From Tumebacillus lacus (lineage in GTDB: Bacteria; Bacillota; Bacilli; Tumebacillales; Tumebacillaceae), in contig NZ_JAPMLT010000004.1 in NCBI RefSeq assembly GCF_026410385.1, forward strand, positions 248,001 to 312,000: 64,000 bases of DNA, given 5' to 3'. The notes below the pieces were generated by a model that made no database searches, was not told where the DNA came from, and saw only the letters and a program-made list of their open reading frames with translations. Position numbers and translations under genes: made by a program. Positions 23,677-31,850 of the stretch are shown here, piece after piece (position 1 is the first letter of the stretch; each line of letters starts with the position of its first letter).

Positions 23677-26457
23677 TTGAGACCTATTCAAAAAGTGATG
23701 ATCGGCACCTTGATGACTACGATGGCATGGGGGGCCTGGTCGATGTCTGCCGCATACGCAGAAGAAACGCACATCTATGCAGGCGGTCAACTGACCTTTG
23801 TCACAATGGGCACCAAAGCGTTTGGCAGCGGCGATGGAGGAGCTTTGGGGTATTCCTACTCTACGACTGGCTATGCGTATGTCCCGACTGAGTTAAAACT
23901 GTCAGACGATGTGCGCAAGATCAGTCGGAGTGGACTGTTGACACTGGTGTTGAAGACTGACGGAACTGTTTGGGCGATGGGCAAGCAAGGGAAAGACGAT
24001 GCCTACAACGGATCGGAGTTGCTAAAAAATGTCGCATATTCTGACTGGAAGCCTGTCTACGGACTGACCGGTGTCGTCGATATTGCGGCCGGTTCGGATC
24101 ACGCGCTCGCCCTGAAAGCGGACGGCACGGTATGGGCGTGGGGACAAAATGATGTAGAACAGGTCGGTCTGCCAGTCGACACGCTTACGACAGCGATCCC
24201 GACGCGCGTGGAGGGGGTGACCGGTGTGAAGTCGATCAGTGCGGGAGATCGATACTCGCTCGCTTTGAAAACGGATGGGACCGTTTGGGGTTGGGGGATG
24301 AACAGCGGCGGACAACTGGGTGTGGGTACTCAAACAGACTCTTCCCGCACCCCCGTGCAAGTCCACAATCTAACCAACGTCGCGGCCGTCGATGCCGGCG
24401 ACAGACACGCGTTGGCCGTGTTGGCAGACGGTACCGTCTGGGGCTGGGGGGATACGTGGACCGGTGCGGTGAAGGAGTATGATCCGGAACAAGGGCCGTT
24501 TATCCTCGAACCGGAGCCGATTTCGTTGCAAGGGGTGACAGAGGTAAGCGCGGGCAATGAGTTTTCGATGGCTCTCAAACAGGACGGAACTGTATGGGCC
24601 TGGGGAAGCGACCAGTACGGTGTGCTAGGACAAGGCATGGGGACTACAAACACCTTTTATAATCCTTCACCGGTGCAGGTGCTGTCGTTGTCTCAAATCA
24701 CGGAAATCGCGGCGGGCGACAACTCAGCGCTGGCGAAGACGGCAGATAACAGCATCTACAGTTGGGGCGACATCTACGGAGGATTGGGTATCGGTTATGT
24801 CGAGGGAGTGAATGATTCCACCCCGAAGCGCATGAAAAATCCGCTGATGTTGAGCGCGGAGTGGGAAAAAACCGGCCCGTCCGAGATCACGCTGAACTAT
24901 CGCTTGCAGGACGCGGTCGACCCGACCCTCCAACCTGCCGCCCGGTACGTCGTGGTGCGCTCCGGGGACGGGGGACCGACTTGTGACGGGGCGGAGACGA
25001 CCTGTAACTTCAGCAACTTGCCGGGCAACGAGTCGGTGTTTGAGATCACTGCGTACGATGCGAACAACAACTGGGTCGCGCAAAAACGACTTTGGGTGCC
25101 CTCTGTTTCACTGGCGAAGCGCAGCGACGGCGACTACCACAGCATGTGGCTGAAAGAGGACGGCACGTTGCACGCCTTCGGGTTGAACAGCAACGGGCAA
25201 CTCGGCGACGGTACTCGCACCAATCGACTGTACCCAGTGCAGGTCATGAGCGGCGTTACGAATACGGCCGCCGGGTATCGCTCGACGCTTGCAAGCAAGT
25301 CGGATGGCACGCTGTGGGCGTTTGGAGCCAACAACTACGGACAACTCGGCTATGGAAATACGACGGAGCAACTCAAGCCCGTGCAAGTGAAAAACGTGTT
25401 GAACGTCACGGCTTTCGATCTGGAGGATCATCATGGCGCGGCTGTCACAGCGGATGGCAGTGTCTGGACGTGGGGCTCGAACAGCAACGGGCAATTGGCG
25501 ACGGGAGACAAGACCAACCGTCTGGCTCCGATCAAAGTCACAACGCTCACCGGCGTCAAGGACGTGAAAACCGGTTCGGGACACACGCTGTTTTTGAAAA
25601 ACGACGGCACCGTCTGGTCGGTTGGCCGCAATGACTTCGGCCAACTCGGCAACCGAACCGCTGTCGACAGCGCCGTGCCGGTGCAAGTAGCACATCTCGC
25701 CAATATCGTTGCGATCTCGGCAGGACCGCTTCACTCGGCCGCGCTGACTCGCGACGGAGACATTTATACGTGGGGCTACAATGTGAGCGGACAACTGGGA
25801 AATGGCAATCTCCTCAACAGCTCCGTTCCGGTCAAGACAAGTGCGTGGAAGTTTCACCTCTCGATGGATGCCGGCCGCGGTCATATGATCTCGACCGCAA
25901 GCGATGGCTCGGTCTGGACATGGGGGTACAATTTCAAAGGGCAATTGGGGAACGGTAGCCGCACCGACACCGCCACTCCGGTGGAACTGACCGGTCAAAC
26001 CGCCGTCAAGGTATCGGCAGGCGGCGAGCACAGCGGCGTGATCCAGGCGGACGGTAAGGCGTTTGCGTTCGGCAGCAACTCCTACGGCGAGGCAGGCGAC
26101 GGCACTCGCACGTACTCGACCACAGCCGTGCAGGTCGGCTCGCCGTACGCCCTGTCGCTGTACGTCACCTCTCCGTCCTCGACGACCATGTCGATCTCGA
26201 CATCGGCGACTGGCGTGGCGAAGCGGATGATCTTCCGCAATGACTTGAAGATCTGCGAAGGCATCTGCTCGGGACACACCGACAGCGGCCTGACCGCGTT
26301 CACGCCGTACACCTACCGCGTCGATGCGTTTGACGCGAACAACCAGTTGGTCGCCAGCAAGCAAGTCGTCGAAGCGACGAAGGCTGCAACTGCGAGCTCT
26401 GGTCTGGAAGGATTTGAGCAAGAGTACTTTGAGGAAGATTTCTATCCATTGCAGTAA
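23677..26457 (+). CDS. secreted RCC1-repeat double beta-propeller protein (paralogue 2)
   Basis: 926 residues, TTG start after AAAAGGAGG. Signal peptide with likely cleavage after AAYA (about residue 28). Same architecture as paralogue 1: a first RCC1 block (about 30-390), an Fn3-like domain with the Cys pair CDGAETTC, a second RCC1 block (about 480-800), a second Fn3-like domain (Cys pair CEGIC) and the tail EQEYFEEDFYPLQ. From about 26080 to 26390 it is almost identical to paralogue 3 (29180-29490), far closer than elsewhere, which points to recent gene conversion. No anchor or enzyme motif. Function unknown. Confidence 0.8.
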   Translation: MRPIQKVMIGTLMTTMAWGAWSMSAAYAEETHIYAGGQLTFVTMGTKAFGSGDGGALGYSYSTTGYAYVPTELKLSDDVRKISRSGLLTLVLKTDGTVWAMGKQGKDDAYNGSELLKNVAYSDWKPVYGLTGVVDIAAGSDHALALKADGTVWAWGQNDVEQVGLPVDTLTTAIPTRVEGVTGVKSISAGDRYSLALKTDGTVWGWGMNSGGQLGVGTQTDSSRTPVQVHNLTNVAAVDAGDRHALAVLADGTVWGWGDTWTGAVKEYDPEQGPFILEPEPISLQGVTEVSAGNEFSMALKQDGTVWAWGSDQYGVLGQGMGTTNTFYNPSPVQVLSLSQITEIAAGDNSALAKTADNSIYSWGDIYGGLGIGYVEGVNDSTPKRMKNPLMLSAEWEKTGPSEITLNYRLQDAVDPTLQPAARYVVVRSGDGGPTCDGAETTCNFSNLPGNESVFEITAYDANNNWVAQKRLWVPSVSLAKRSDGDYHSMWLKEDGTLHAFGLNSNGQLGDGTRTNRLYPVQVMSGVTNTAAGYRSTLASKSDGTLWAFGANNYGQLGYGNTTEQLKPVQVKNVLNVTAFDLEDHHGAAVTADGSVWTWGSNSNGQLATGDKTNRLAPIKVTTLTGVKDVKTGSGHTLFLKNDGTVWSVGRNDFGQLGNRTAVDSAVPVQVAHLANIVAISAGPLHSAALTRDGDIYTWGYNVSGQLGNGNLLNSSVPVKTSAWKFHLSMDAGRGHMISTASDGSVWTWGYNFKGQLGNGSRTDTATPVELTGQTAVKVSAGGEHSGVIQADGKAFAFGSNSYGEAGDGTRTYSTTAVQVGSPYALSLYVTSPSSTTMSISTSATGVAKRMIFRNDLKICEGICSGHTDSGLTAFTPYTYRVDAFDANNQLVASKQVVEATKAATASSGLEGFEQEYFEEDFYPLQ

Positions 26458-26510
26458 GGCACCAGGTCAATAATCGGGCCTCTTTTGCTTCAGGATAGTG
26501 GCAGCCCGCG

Positions 26511-26609
26511 ATGGATCAAGTGCAATCGCATACCTGCAAGACTACATGCAGGACTGGCGTGACGCTGGTGAACGACATCGTCGTCGAGTACGGGCGACAA
26601 GGGCATTAA
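26511..26609 (+). pseudogene. internally deleted copy of the carboxymuconolactone-decarboxylase-family gene
   Basis: After paralogue 2 the sequence again follows the pattern seen after paralogue 1: similar spacer, the 5' end of the CMD gene (ATGGATCA...CAATCGCA...GCAAGACTAC) and then directly its 3' end (GGCGTGACGCTGGTGAA... to the stop). About 280 bases corresponding to 23170-23447 are missing, and one base is lost near the start. By chance a 32-residue frame remains, but it lacks the whole helical core and active site. It shows that the RCC1 plus CMD pair was duplicated as a unit. Confidence 0.85.
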
Positions 26610-26619
26610 ATACGTAACG

Positions 26620-26650
26620 AAAGACCTCGCAGATGCGGGGTCTTTTTATT
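26620..26650 (+). terminator. intrinsic terminator
   Basis: AAAGACCTCGC/GCGGGGTCTTT stem followed by TTATTTATT. Confidence 0.75.
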
Positions 26651-26680
26651 TATTGCAGTAAAACTAGGGATAAAGACATA

Positions 26681-26709
26681 TTGATGAGTGTTTAAGATCC
26701 ATGTATGAT
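26681..26709 (+). promoter_or_regulatory. promoter of the third RCC1-repeat gene
   Basis: TTGATG (26681-26686), 17-base spacer, TATGAT (26704-26709); matches the promoter of the second paralogue. Confidence 0.7.
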
Positions 26710-26753
26710 AAGGCATATGGAAATTTTTGTTTTTTATATGAGGAGGAAGAGCG

Positions 26754-29597
26754 ATGAAAACGAGCAAGAAAGTCATCACCGGACTGTTGGCGACCGCGTT
26801 GGTGATGGGGGGAGTTCTCGCGCCCAATGCGGAAGCGGCCGGAGAGAAGCACATTTACGCTGGTGGCGGGGCGACCTTTGTGACGATCGACAACAAAGCG
26901 TGGGGTAGCGGCGGTTCGCTCAGCACGGGCTTTTATGACTATTATAGCGCTAACCAATATGCCAAGACTCCACAGGAATTGAATTTACAAAATGATGTGA
27001 AGAAGATCGCAAGCGGAGGCGGAGGGGGATTTAGCTATGTCCTAAAAACAGATGGCACGGTCTGGTCGATCGGCTACAACGTTTCATCACAGACGGGCAA
27101 CGGTGCGGTGCTGAGCCGTGGGTATACCGACAAATGGGCGGCGATCCCCAGTCTGACCAATGTGGTGGATGTGGCGGCGGGCAAGGACCACGGACTCGCC
27201 TTGAAAGCGGACGGTACGGTCTGGGCATGGGGGGACAATCATTCGAGAGAGTTGGGCGATATCGAATCGTATAGCCCGCGACTCCTTCCCTTCCAAGTAC
27301 CAATCACCGATGCTGCATCGATTGCTGCTGGAGATGATTTTTCGTTGGTGCTGAAAAAGGACGGGACGGTATGGGCATTCGGATCAAACGACTTTGGTCA
27401 ACAGGGCACGACCGATGTTGAGGTGTACCCTGGATCTTACATGTATCCCCATCAGGTGCAAGGACTCACCAACGTCAAATCGATTCACACTGGCCACCGC
27501 CACGCCTTGGCCGTGCTGCAGGACGGCACCGTTTGGGGCTGGGGCAACAATGATTATGGACAACTCGGCGACACGTCGTACATCGCTCCTGAACCTGTGC
27601 AACTTCCTCTGACTGACGTGGCAACGGCTGCAACCGGGGAATCTTTTACTCTTCTGTTGAAGACAGACGGGTCCGTTTGGGCGCTAGGCAGCAATGGATC
27701 GTACGGACTTGGACAAGGTGTGGATCTGGACGTGCTGCCGGGAAGCACCGTTCCGCTACAGATCAAATCCCTGAGCGGTATCACGGAAGTGGCAGCCTCT
27801 GGATCTGTCGGGATGGCTTTGGCGGCCGATGGTTCCGTCTATGTATGGGGAGAGGGCACGATGGGGGAGGTCGGACTGGGACTTTGCTCGCCGACCACAG
27901 ACCCGTGGTCGTACATCACGGCAACTGCCCCTACGAAATGGAACCCGTTACCGGAATTGACGGTGACAGCACAAACGGTCAGCACAACGCAGATCAATCT
28001 GACGTACGATCTACACGAGTATGAAAATATACTGTCTCATCCGGCTGTCCATTACAAGGTTCGCCGCGATTCGGAAGTGATTTACGAGGGTCCGAATACG
28101 AGCTATGCCGACACCGGACTGGAAGGCTCAATCTACTATTACAGCGTCGACGTCTATGATGCGGAAGGCAACCTGCTCGCACGCAAAGATCTGCGGGCCA
28201 AAACGTCCTCCCGTAAAATGCTGTCAAACGGCGACTATCATTCGTTGATGTTGCTCGAAGACGGCACGCTGAAGTCGTATGGCCTGAACAGCAACGGGCA
28301 ACTCGGTGACGGCACCCGAACCAACCTGCTTACGCCAAAGACGGTGCTTACCGGCGTTACCAAGGCGGCCGCTGGATATCGCTCCTCGCTGGCACTTAAA
28401 GAAGACGGCACGCTGTGGGCGTGGGGGGCAAACAGCTACGGGGAGCTCGGGTACGGCAACACGACCGAACAACTCAAGCCGGTGCAGGTGAAAAATCTGA
28501 CAAACGTCACCAACTTTGACTCAGAGAGCTATCACGGAGCAGCCGTGACGGCAGACGGCAGCGTTTGGACGTGGGGATTGAATACCAACGGGCAGTTGGG
28601 GACAGGGGACAAGACCAATCGCCTCGCTCCGGTCAAATCGCCGCTGATTTCCGGCGTCAAAGACGTGAAGACCGGATACGGTCACACCGTGTTTCTAAAA
28701 AACGACGGCACCGTCTGGACGGTCGGACGCAACGAATACGGTCAGCTCGGCAACGGCACCACCAACGAGTCTGTAACCCCGGTGCAAGTCCCGTATATTC
28801 ATGACGCCGTCGCCATCGTGACCGGCCCGTTGCACTCGGCCGCTATGCTCAGCGACGGATCGGTCTGGACGTGGGGCTACAACGCCAGCGGTCAACTCGG
28901 CATTAGTCCGGATTATTTTGGAACGTACAGCTCGCTCCCGGTCGAAACCCACATAGGAGGGGCAAAGTCCATTGACAGTGGTCGAGGCCACATTCTCGGA
29001 CTTCAATCAAACGGCATGATTGTCTCGTGGGGGTATAACTTCAAAGGTCAACTCGGCGACGGCACCCGAAAAGACGACTATTTCGGCATAACTATCAACT
29101 CGCCGAAAAACGTCATCGGCATCGCCGCGGGCGGCGAACACAGCGGCGCGATCACCGCGGATGGCAAGTATTATGCATTCGGCAGCAACTCCTACGGCGA
29201 GGCAGGCGACGGCACCCGCACCTACTCGACCACGGCCGTGCAGGTCGGCTCGCCGTACGCACTGTCTCTGTACGTCACCTCTCCGTCCTCGACGACCATG
29301 TCGATCTCGACGTCGGCCACCGGCGTGGCGAAGCGGATGATCTTCCGCAACGACTTGAAGATCTGCGAAGGCATTTGTTCGGGACACATCGACAGCGGCC
29401 TGACCGCGTTTACGCCGTATACCTATCGCGTCGATGCGTTTGACGCGAACAACCAGTTGGTCGCCAGCAAGCAAGTCGTCGAAGCAACGAAGGCCGACAC
29501 GACGACCAACGGAACGGACGCGTTTGAGAAAGAATACTTTGAAGAAGATTACTACCCGATCTATCCAGATCAAATGCAAACGAAAAAGAATCGATAA
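26754..29597 (+). CDS. secreted RCC1-repeat double beta-propeller protein (paralogue 3)
   Basis: 947 residues, ATG after GAGGAGGAAGAG. A clear signal peptide (LLATALVMGGVLAPNAEA, cleavage about residue 27). Two RCC1 propeller blocks separated by an Fn3-like domain (about 400-485, without the Cys pair of the paralogues), then the second Fn3-like domain with CEGIC. The C-terminal motif FEKEYFEEDYYPI matches the paralogues but is followed by a short basic extension (YPDQMQTKKNR). No cell-wall anchor. Its C-terminal third is nearly identical to paralogue 2. It has its own promoter and terminator, so the three genes are separately transcribed. Function unknown. Confidence 0.8.
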   Translation: MKTSKKVITGLLATALVMGGVLAPNAEAAGEKHIYAGGGATFVTIDNKAWGSGGSLSTGFYDYYSANQYAKTPQELNLQNDVKKIASGGGGGFSYVLKTDGTVWSIGYNVSSQTGNGAVLSRGYTDKWAAIPSLTNVVDVAAGKDHGLALKADGTVWAWGDNHSRELGDIESYSPRLLPFQVPITDAASIAAGDDFSLVLKKDGTVWAFGSNDFGQQGTTDVEVYPGSYMYPHQVQGLTNVKSIHTGHRHALAVLQDGTVWGWGNNDYGQLGDTSYIAPEPVQLPLTDVATAATGESFTLLLKTDGSVWALGSNGSYGLGQGVDLDVLPGSTVPLQIKSLSGITEVAASGSVGMALAADGSVYVWGEGTMGEVGLGLCSPTTDPWSYITATAPTKWNPLPELTVTAQTVSTTQINLTYDLHEYENILSHPAVHYKVRRDSEVIYEGPNTSYADTGLEGSIYYYSVDVYDAEGNLLARKDLRAKTSSRKMLSNGDYHSLMLLEDGTLKSYGLNSNGQLGDGTRTNLLTPKTVLTGVTKAAAGYRSSLALKEDGTLWAWGANSYGELGYGNTTEQLKPVQVKNLTNVTNFDSESYHGAAVTADGSVWTWGLNTNGQLGTGDKTNRLAPVKSPLISGVKDVKTGYGHTVFLKNDGTVWTVGRNEYGQLGNGTTNESVTPVQVPYIHDAVAIVTGPLHSAAMLSDGSVWTWGYNASGQLGISPDYFGTYSSLPVETHIGGAKSIDSGRGHILGLQSNGMIVSWGYNFKGQLGDGTRKDDYFGITINSPKNVIGIAAGGEHSGAITADGKYYAFGSNSYGEAGDGTRTYSTTAVQVGSPYALSLYVTSPSSTTMSISTSATGVAKRMIFRNDLKICEGICSGHIDSGLTAFTPYTYRVDAFDANNQLVASKQVVEATKADTTTNGTDAFEKEYFEEDYYPIYPDQMQTKKNR

Positions 29598-29599
29598 AA

Positions 29600-29632
29600 A
29601 AAGGCCGCTGGATCGCCAGCGGCCTTTTCTTT
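29600..29632. terminator. bidirectional intrinsic terminator
   Basis: AAAGGCCGCTGG/CCAGCGGCCTTTT stem between convergent genes, with A-run before and T-run after. Confidence 0.88.
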
Positions 29633-29792
29633 ACATGCGCACGTCGAGGTTCACGCCGACGCCCGACTGCAGGGCAGCCAGGTTGTTGACGATGCCTTGC
29701 GTGACGGGGGCGAGGGCTTGCACTTGTTGCATCGCCATCGCTTGTTGCATCGCCCAGAGGTTAACGGACGTTTGGACATTGCTTACATTCAT
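29631..29792 (-). CDS. 53-residue YjfB-like protein (putative motility family)
   Basis: ATG at 29792 with GGAGGTG 7 bases upstream. The peptide starts MNVSNVQTSVNLWAMQQAMAMQQ, written here in shortened form as MNVSNVQTSV...MQQAMAMQQ, and ends GVGVNLDVRM. Small size, the helical Gln/Met/Ala-rich core and the final (N/I)D(V/L/I)xV-like motif match the YjfB family (called putative motility protein in Pfam); no experimental role is established as far as I know. It converges with RCC1 paralogue 3. Confidence 0.6.
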   Translation of the reverse strand: MNVSNVQTSVNLWAMQQAMAMQQVQALAPVTQGIVNNLAALQSGVGVNLDVRM

Positions 29793-29897
29793 TCTTAACA
29801 CCTCCACTTCTTATTTTAAATAAGAAAGGAATCTTTGTCCAGATGTCGTAGAATGTAGCAAGAGAGTTAGAGAGTTAGAGAGTTTGACCTAGAGAGG

Positions 29898-30716
29898 ATG
29901 TGCACCGCTTTGTTGAACACGTTGCAACCTGCGCTGAATCAACTGCTTGCCGATGCGGACGGGACGTTCGCCGCGTCGATCTATCATTTTGAGTCCCATA
30001 CTTCGTTTGACTATCGGGCGGACGAAACGTTTTATGCCGCGTCGATCATCAAAGTGCCGATCATGGCCGCCGTCTACGAACAGGCGTTTCAAGGCCGTCT
30101 GCGCCTCTCGGAGCGCATCCGCGTGGAAGCGGAAGACATGGTGGTCGGCTCCGGCAACCTGCAACATCTGTCGCCGGGTCTGGAACTGTCGATCCATGAT
30201 CTGACCACGCTGATGATCATCGAAAGCGACAACACCGCCACCAACCTCCTGATCGACCGACTGGGCCGGACGACGATCCAAGCGGCGTTGGCCGGGTGGG
30301 ATCTGCCGGGCACGTCGTTCCACAACAAGCTCTGCATCATCCCGGCTCAGATCGAACACTACAACCTGATCACCGCCGCCGACATGACCCGCCTGATGAC
30401 GATGATCGGGCAAGGCAAGATCGTCTCGTGGCACGCCTGTAACGAGATGGTCAAGATCTTGAAAGCGCAAAAGTTTAACGACGGCATCCCGGCGAAACTC
30501 CCGGTCGACACCAACGCTCCCGTCGGCGCGATGCCCGCCTTTGAGATGGCGCACAAAACCGGCTGGGTGACCGGCACGGAACACGACGTAGGACTGCTCT
30601 ATTTCCCGGGACATACGTTTGCCGTCTCGGTGCTGAGCAAAGAGATTCGTGACCGCGCCGAAGCGAAACGCGTCATGTCGGAAGTGGGTCGCCTCTTATA
30701 TGAAGCGACAAAATAA
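29898..30716 (+). CDS. class A beta-lactamase-like serine hydrolase without signal peptide
   Basis: 272 residues. The three active-site motifs of serine beta-lactamases/PBPs are present: SIIK (Ser at about residue 50), SDN (about 113) and KTG (about 217). The class-A omega-loop motif ExxLN is not recognisable. No signal peptide precedes the domain, so the enzyme should stay in the cytosol, unlike a resistance beta-lactamase. The ATG directly follows GAGAGG; TTG codons at 29910/29913 would be better spaced and would shorten it slightly. Three short GAGAGTTA repeats (29860-29885) lie just upstream. Substrate unknown: a peptidase or esterase acting on cytosolic muropeptides is possible. Confidence 0.75.
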   Translation: MCTALLNTLQPALNQLLADADGTFAASIYHFESHTSFDYRADETFYAASIIKVPIMAAVYEQAFQGRLRLSERIRVEAEDMVVGSGNLQHLSPGLELSIHDLTTLMIIESDNTATNLLIDRLGRTTIQAALAGWDLPGTSFHNKLCIIPAQIEHYNLITAADMTRLMTMIGQGKIVSWHACNEMVKILKAQKFNDGIPAKLPVDTNAPVGAMPAFEMAHKTGWVTGTEHDVGLLYFPGHTFAVSVLSKEIRDRAEAKRVMSEVGRLLYEATK

Positions 30717-30727
30717 CCGGAAATCAG

Positions 30728-30759
30728 GCCCGACTTCACAGTGAAGTCGGGCTTTTTTT
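30728..30759 (+). terminator. intrinsic terminator
   Basis: GCCCGACTTCAC/GTGAAGTCGGGC perfect 12-base stem followed by seven T. Confidence 0.92.
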
Positions 30760-30832
30760 ACAGACGCTTCCAAAAGTCACTGAAATTTTGAAATTCCAGT
30801 CGAATATTTGGAAGATTTGAGTCTATGATCCG

Positions 30833-30861
30833 TTGATTTCTGACAATTGATATGCTAGACT
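30833..30861 (+). promoter_or_regulatory. extended -10 promoter of the riboswitch-controlled gene
   Basis: TTGATT (30833-30838), 17-base spacer, TAGACT (30856-30861) with a TG one base upstream. Transcription would begin near 30868, just before the riboswitch. Confidence 0.55.
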
Positions 30862-30874
30862 TCTGCATATCGCG

Positions 30875-31000
30875 AATATTGGCCGAATCTGGCAGAGATG
30901 CCAGTACGGGGGATGAACGTCTATTTTTTGGGGTGAAACCGCTGTGTGCGGAAGGGTGCTCTCGCCCGAACCCGTCAACTAACCTCGGAGGCATAGGGAG
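30875..31000 (+). ncRNA. ydaO/yuaA-type c-di-AMP riboswitch
   Basis: The leader contains the conserved 3' block of this class, CCCGAACCCGTCAACTAACC followed by TCGGAGGC (30964-30992), and the 5' conserved blocks (GGGGGATGAA and GGGGTGAAACCG, 30908-30942). The class binds cyclic di-AMP and usually turns expression off when the ligand is abundant; it is typically found before cell-wall hydrolase and potassium/osmolyte transport genes. The gene behind it is an NlpC/P60 wall hydrolase, the classic target. A separate terminator hairpin is not obvious, so control may be at translation or use an overlapping stem near the ribosome binding site. Confidence 0.88.
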
Positions 31001-31010
31001 GAAGATTTTG

Positions 31011-31691
31011 TTGAAAAAGTCTTTTCGCGCGGTGGCACTGGCTGCCGTTCTGTTCGGTTCTTTGTTGTCGACCCAATCGGCTTATGCCTTCTACGGGGAG
31101 AGCAGCGTGTTGACCATCGGTTCGCAAAACGCGGATGTGACCGCTTTGCAGGCTGACCTGCGTCTGCTTGGGTACTTCACCTACCCGACCAACACCGGCT
31201 ACTTCGGTGAAGTGACGGCAGACGCGGTCAAAGCGTTCCAAAAGGCGCACGGCCTTGAAGCGAACGGCAAAGTGGGTCTGACCACCGGCCCGATGATCAA
31301 AGCGGAAGCGAATGCGAAACGTCCGGCTGCCTCGGCTGTCGGCTCGCAACTGATCGAATCGGCTAAAACGTATCTCGGAACGCCGTACCGTTGGGCGGGC
31401 CGCGATGCAAACGGCTTTGATTGCTCCGGTTTTGTCGGTTTTATCTACGCACAGCAAAACATCAGCCTGTCCCGTACGGCAGCTGATATCTATAACCAAG
31501 GCAGCGCCACGTCGGACCCGCAACCGGGCGACCTCGTCTTCTTCAACACGTATGACAGCGGGGCGACGCACGTCGGCATCTACCTCGGCCAGAACCAGTT
31601 CATCTCGGCGACCACGTCGCACGGCGTCAAGATCGATACGTTTGACGGCTACTGGGGCCCGCGCTACCTCGGTGCTCGCACTGTCCTGTAG
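31011..31691 (+). CDS. secreted NlpC/P60 peptidoglycan hydrolase with PG-binding domain
   Basis: 226 residues from the TTG at 31011 (GGGAGG 9 bases upstream; TTG at 31008 also possible). Signal peptide with cleavage after SAYA (about residue 25); a peptidoglycan-binding domain type 1 (about 33-95, ALQADLRLLGYFTYPTNTGYFG); then an NlpC/P60 domain with Cys138 in FDCSGFVGF and His187 in THVGIYLG. It cleaves the D-Glu-meso-DAP type bond of stem peptides outside the cell. Expression is under the c-di-AMP riboswitch just upstream, which ties wall hydrolysis to osmotic or wall stress signalling. Confidence 0.9.
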   Translation: MKKSFRAVALAAVLFGSLLSTQSAYAFYGESSVLTIGSQNADVTALQADLRLLGYFTYPTNTGYFGEVTADAVKAFQKAHGLEANGKVGLTTGPMIKAEANAKRPAASAVGSQLIESAKTYLGTPYRWAGRDANGFDCSGFVGFIYAQQNISLSRTAADIYNQGSATSDPQPGDLVFFNTYDSGATHVGIYLGQNQFISATTSHGVKIDTFDGYWGPRYLGARTVL

Positions 31692-31725
31692 TCTCATCCA
31701 CTTATCTGTTGTATCAAATGTTTAA

Positions 31726-31753
31726 GTCTCCCGGATTACGGGAGGCTTTTTTT
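31726..31753 (+). terminator. intrinsic terminator
   Basis: GTCTCCCG/CGGGAGGC stem followed by seven T. Confidence 0.85.
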
Positions 31754-31850
31754 CTTTTGCAAGAAGGATAATTGTTCAGACTTATCGTATAATTTGTGTA
31801 GTGAAATGCTTTCATCAATTAAGAGAATACGAAAAGGGGGAGAGCACGAG

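Noticed and set aside
29860-29885. Three GAGAGTTA-like tandem repeats
   Set aside because: Too short for a CRISPR or phase-variation array; noted only as local sequence before the beta-lactamase-like gene.
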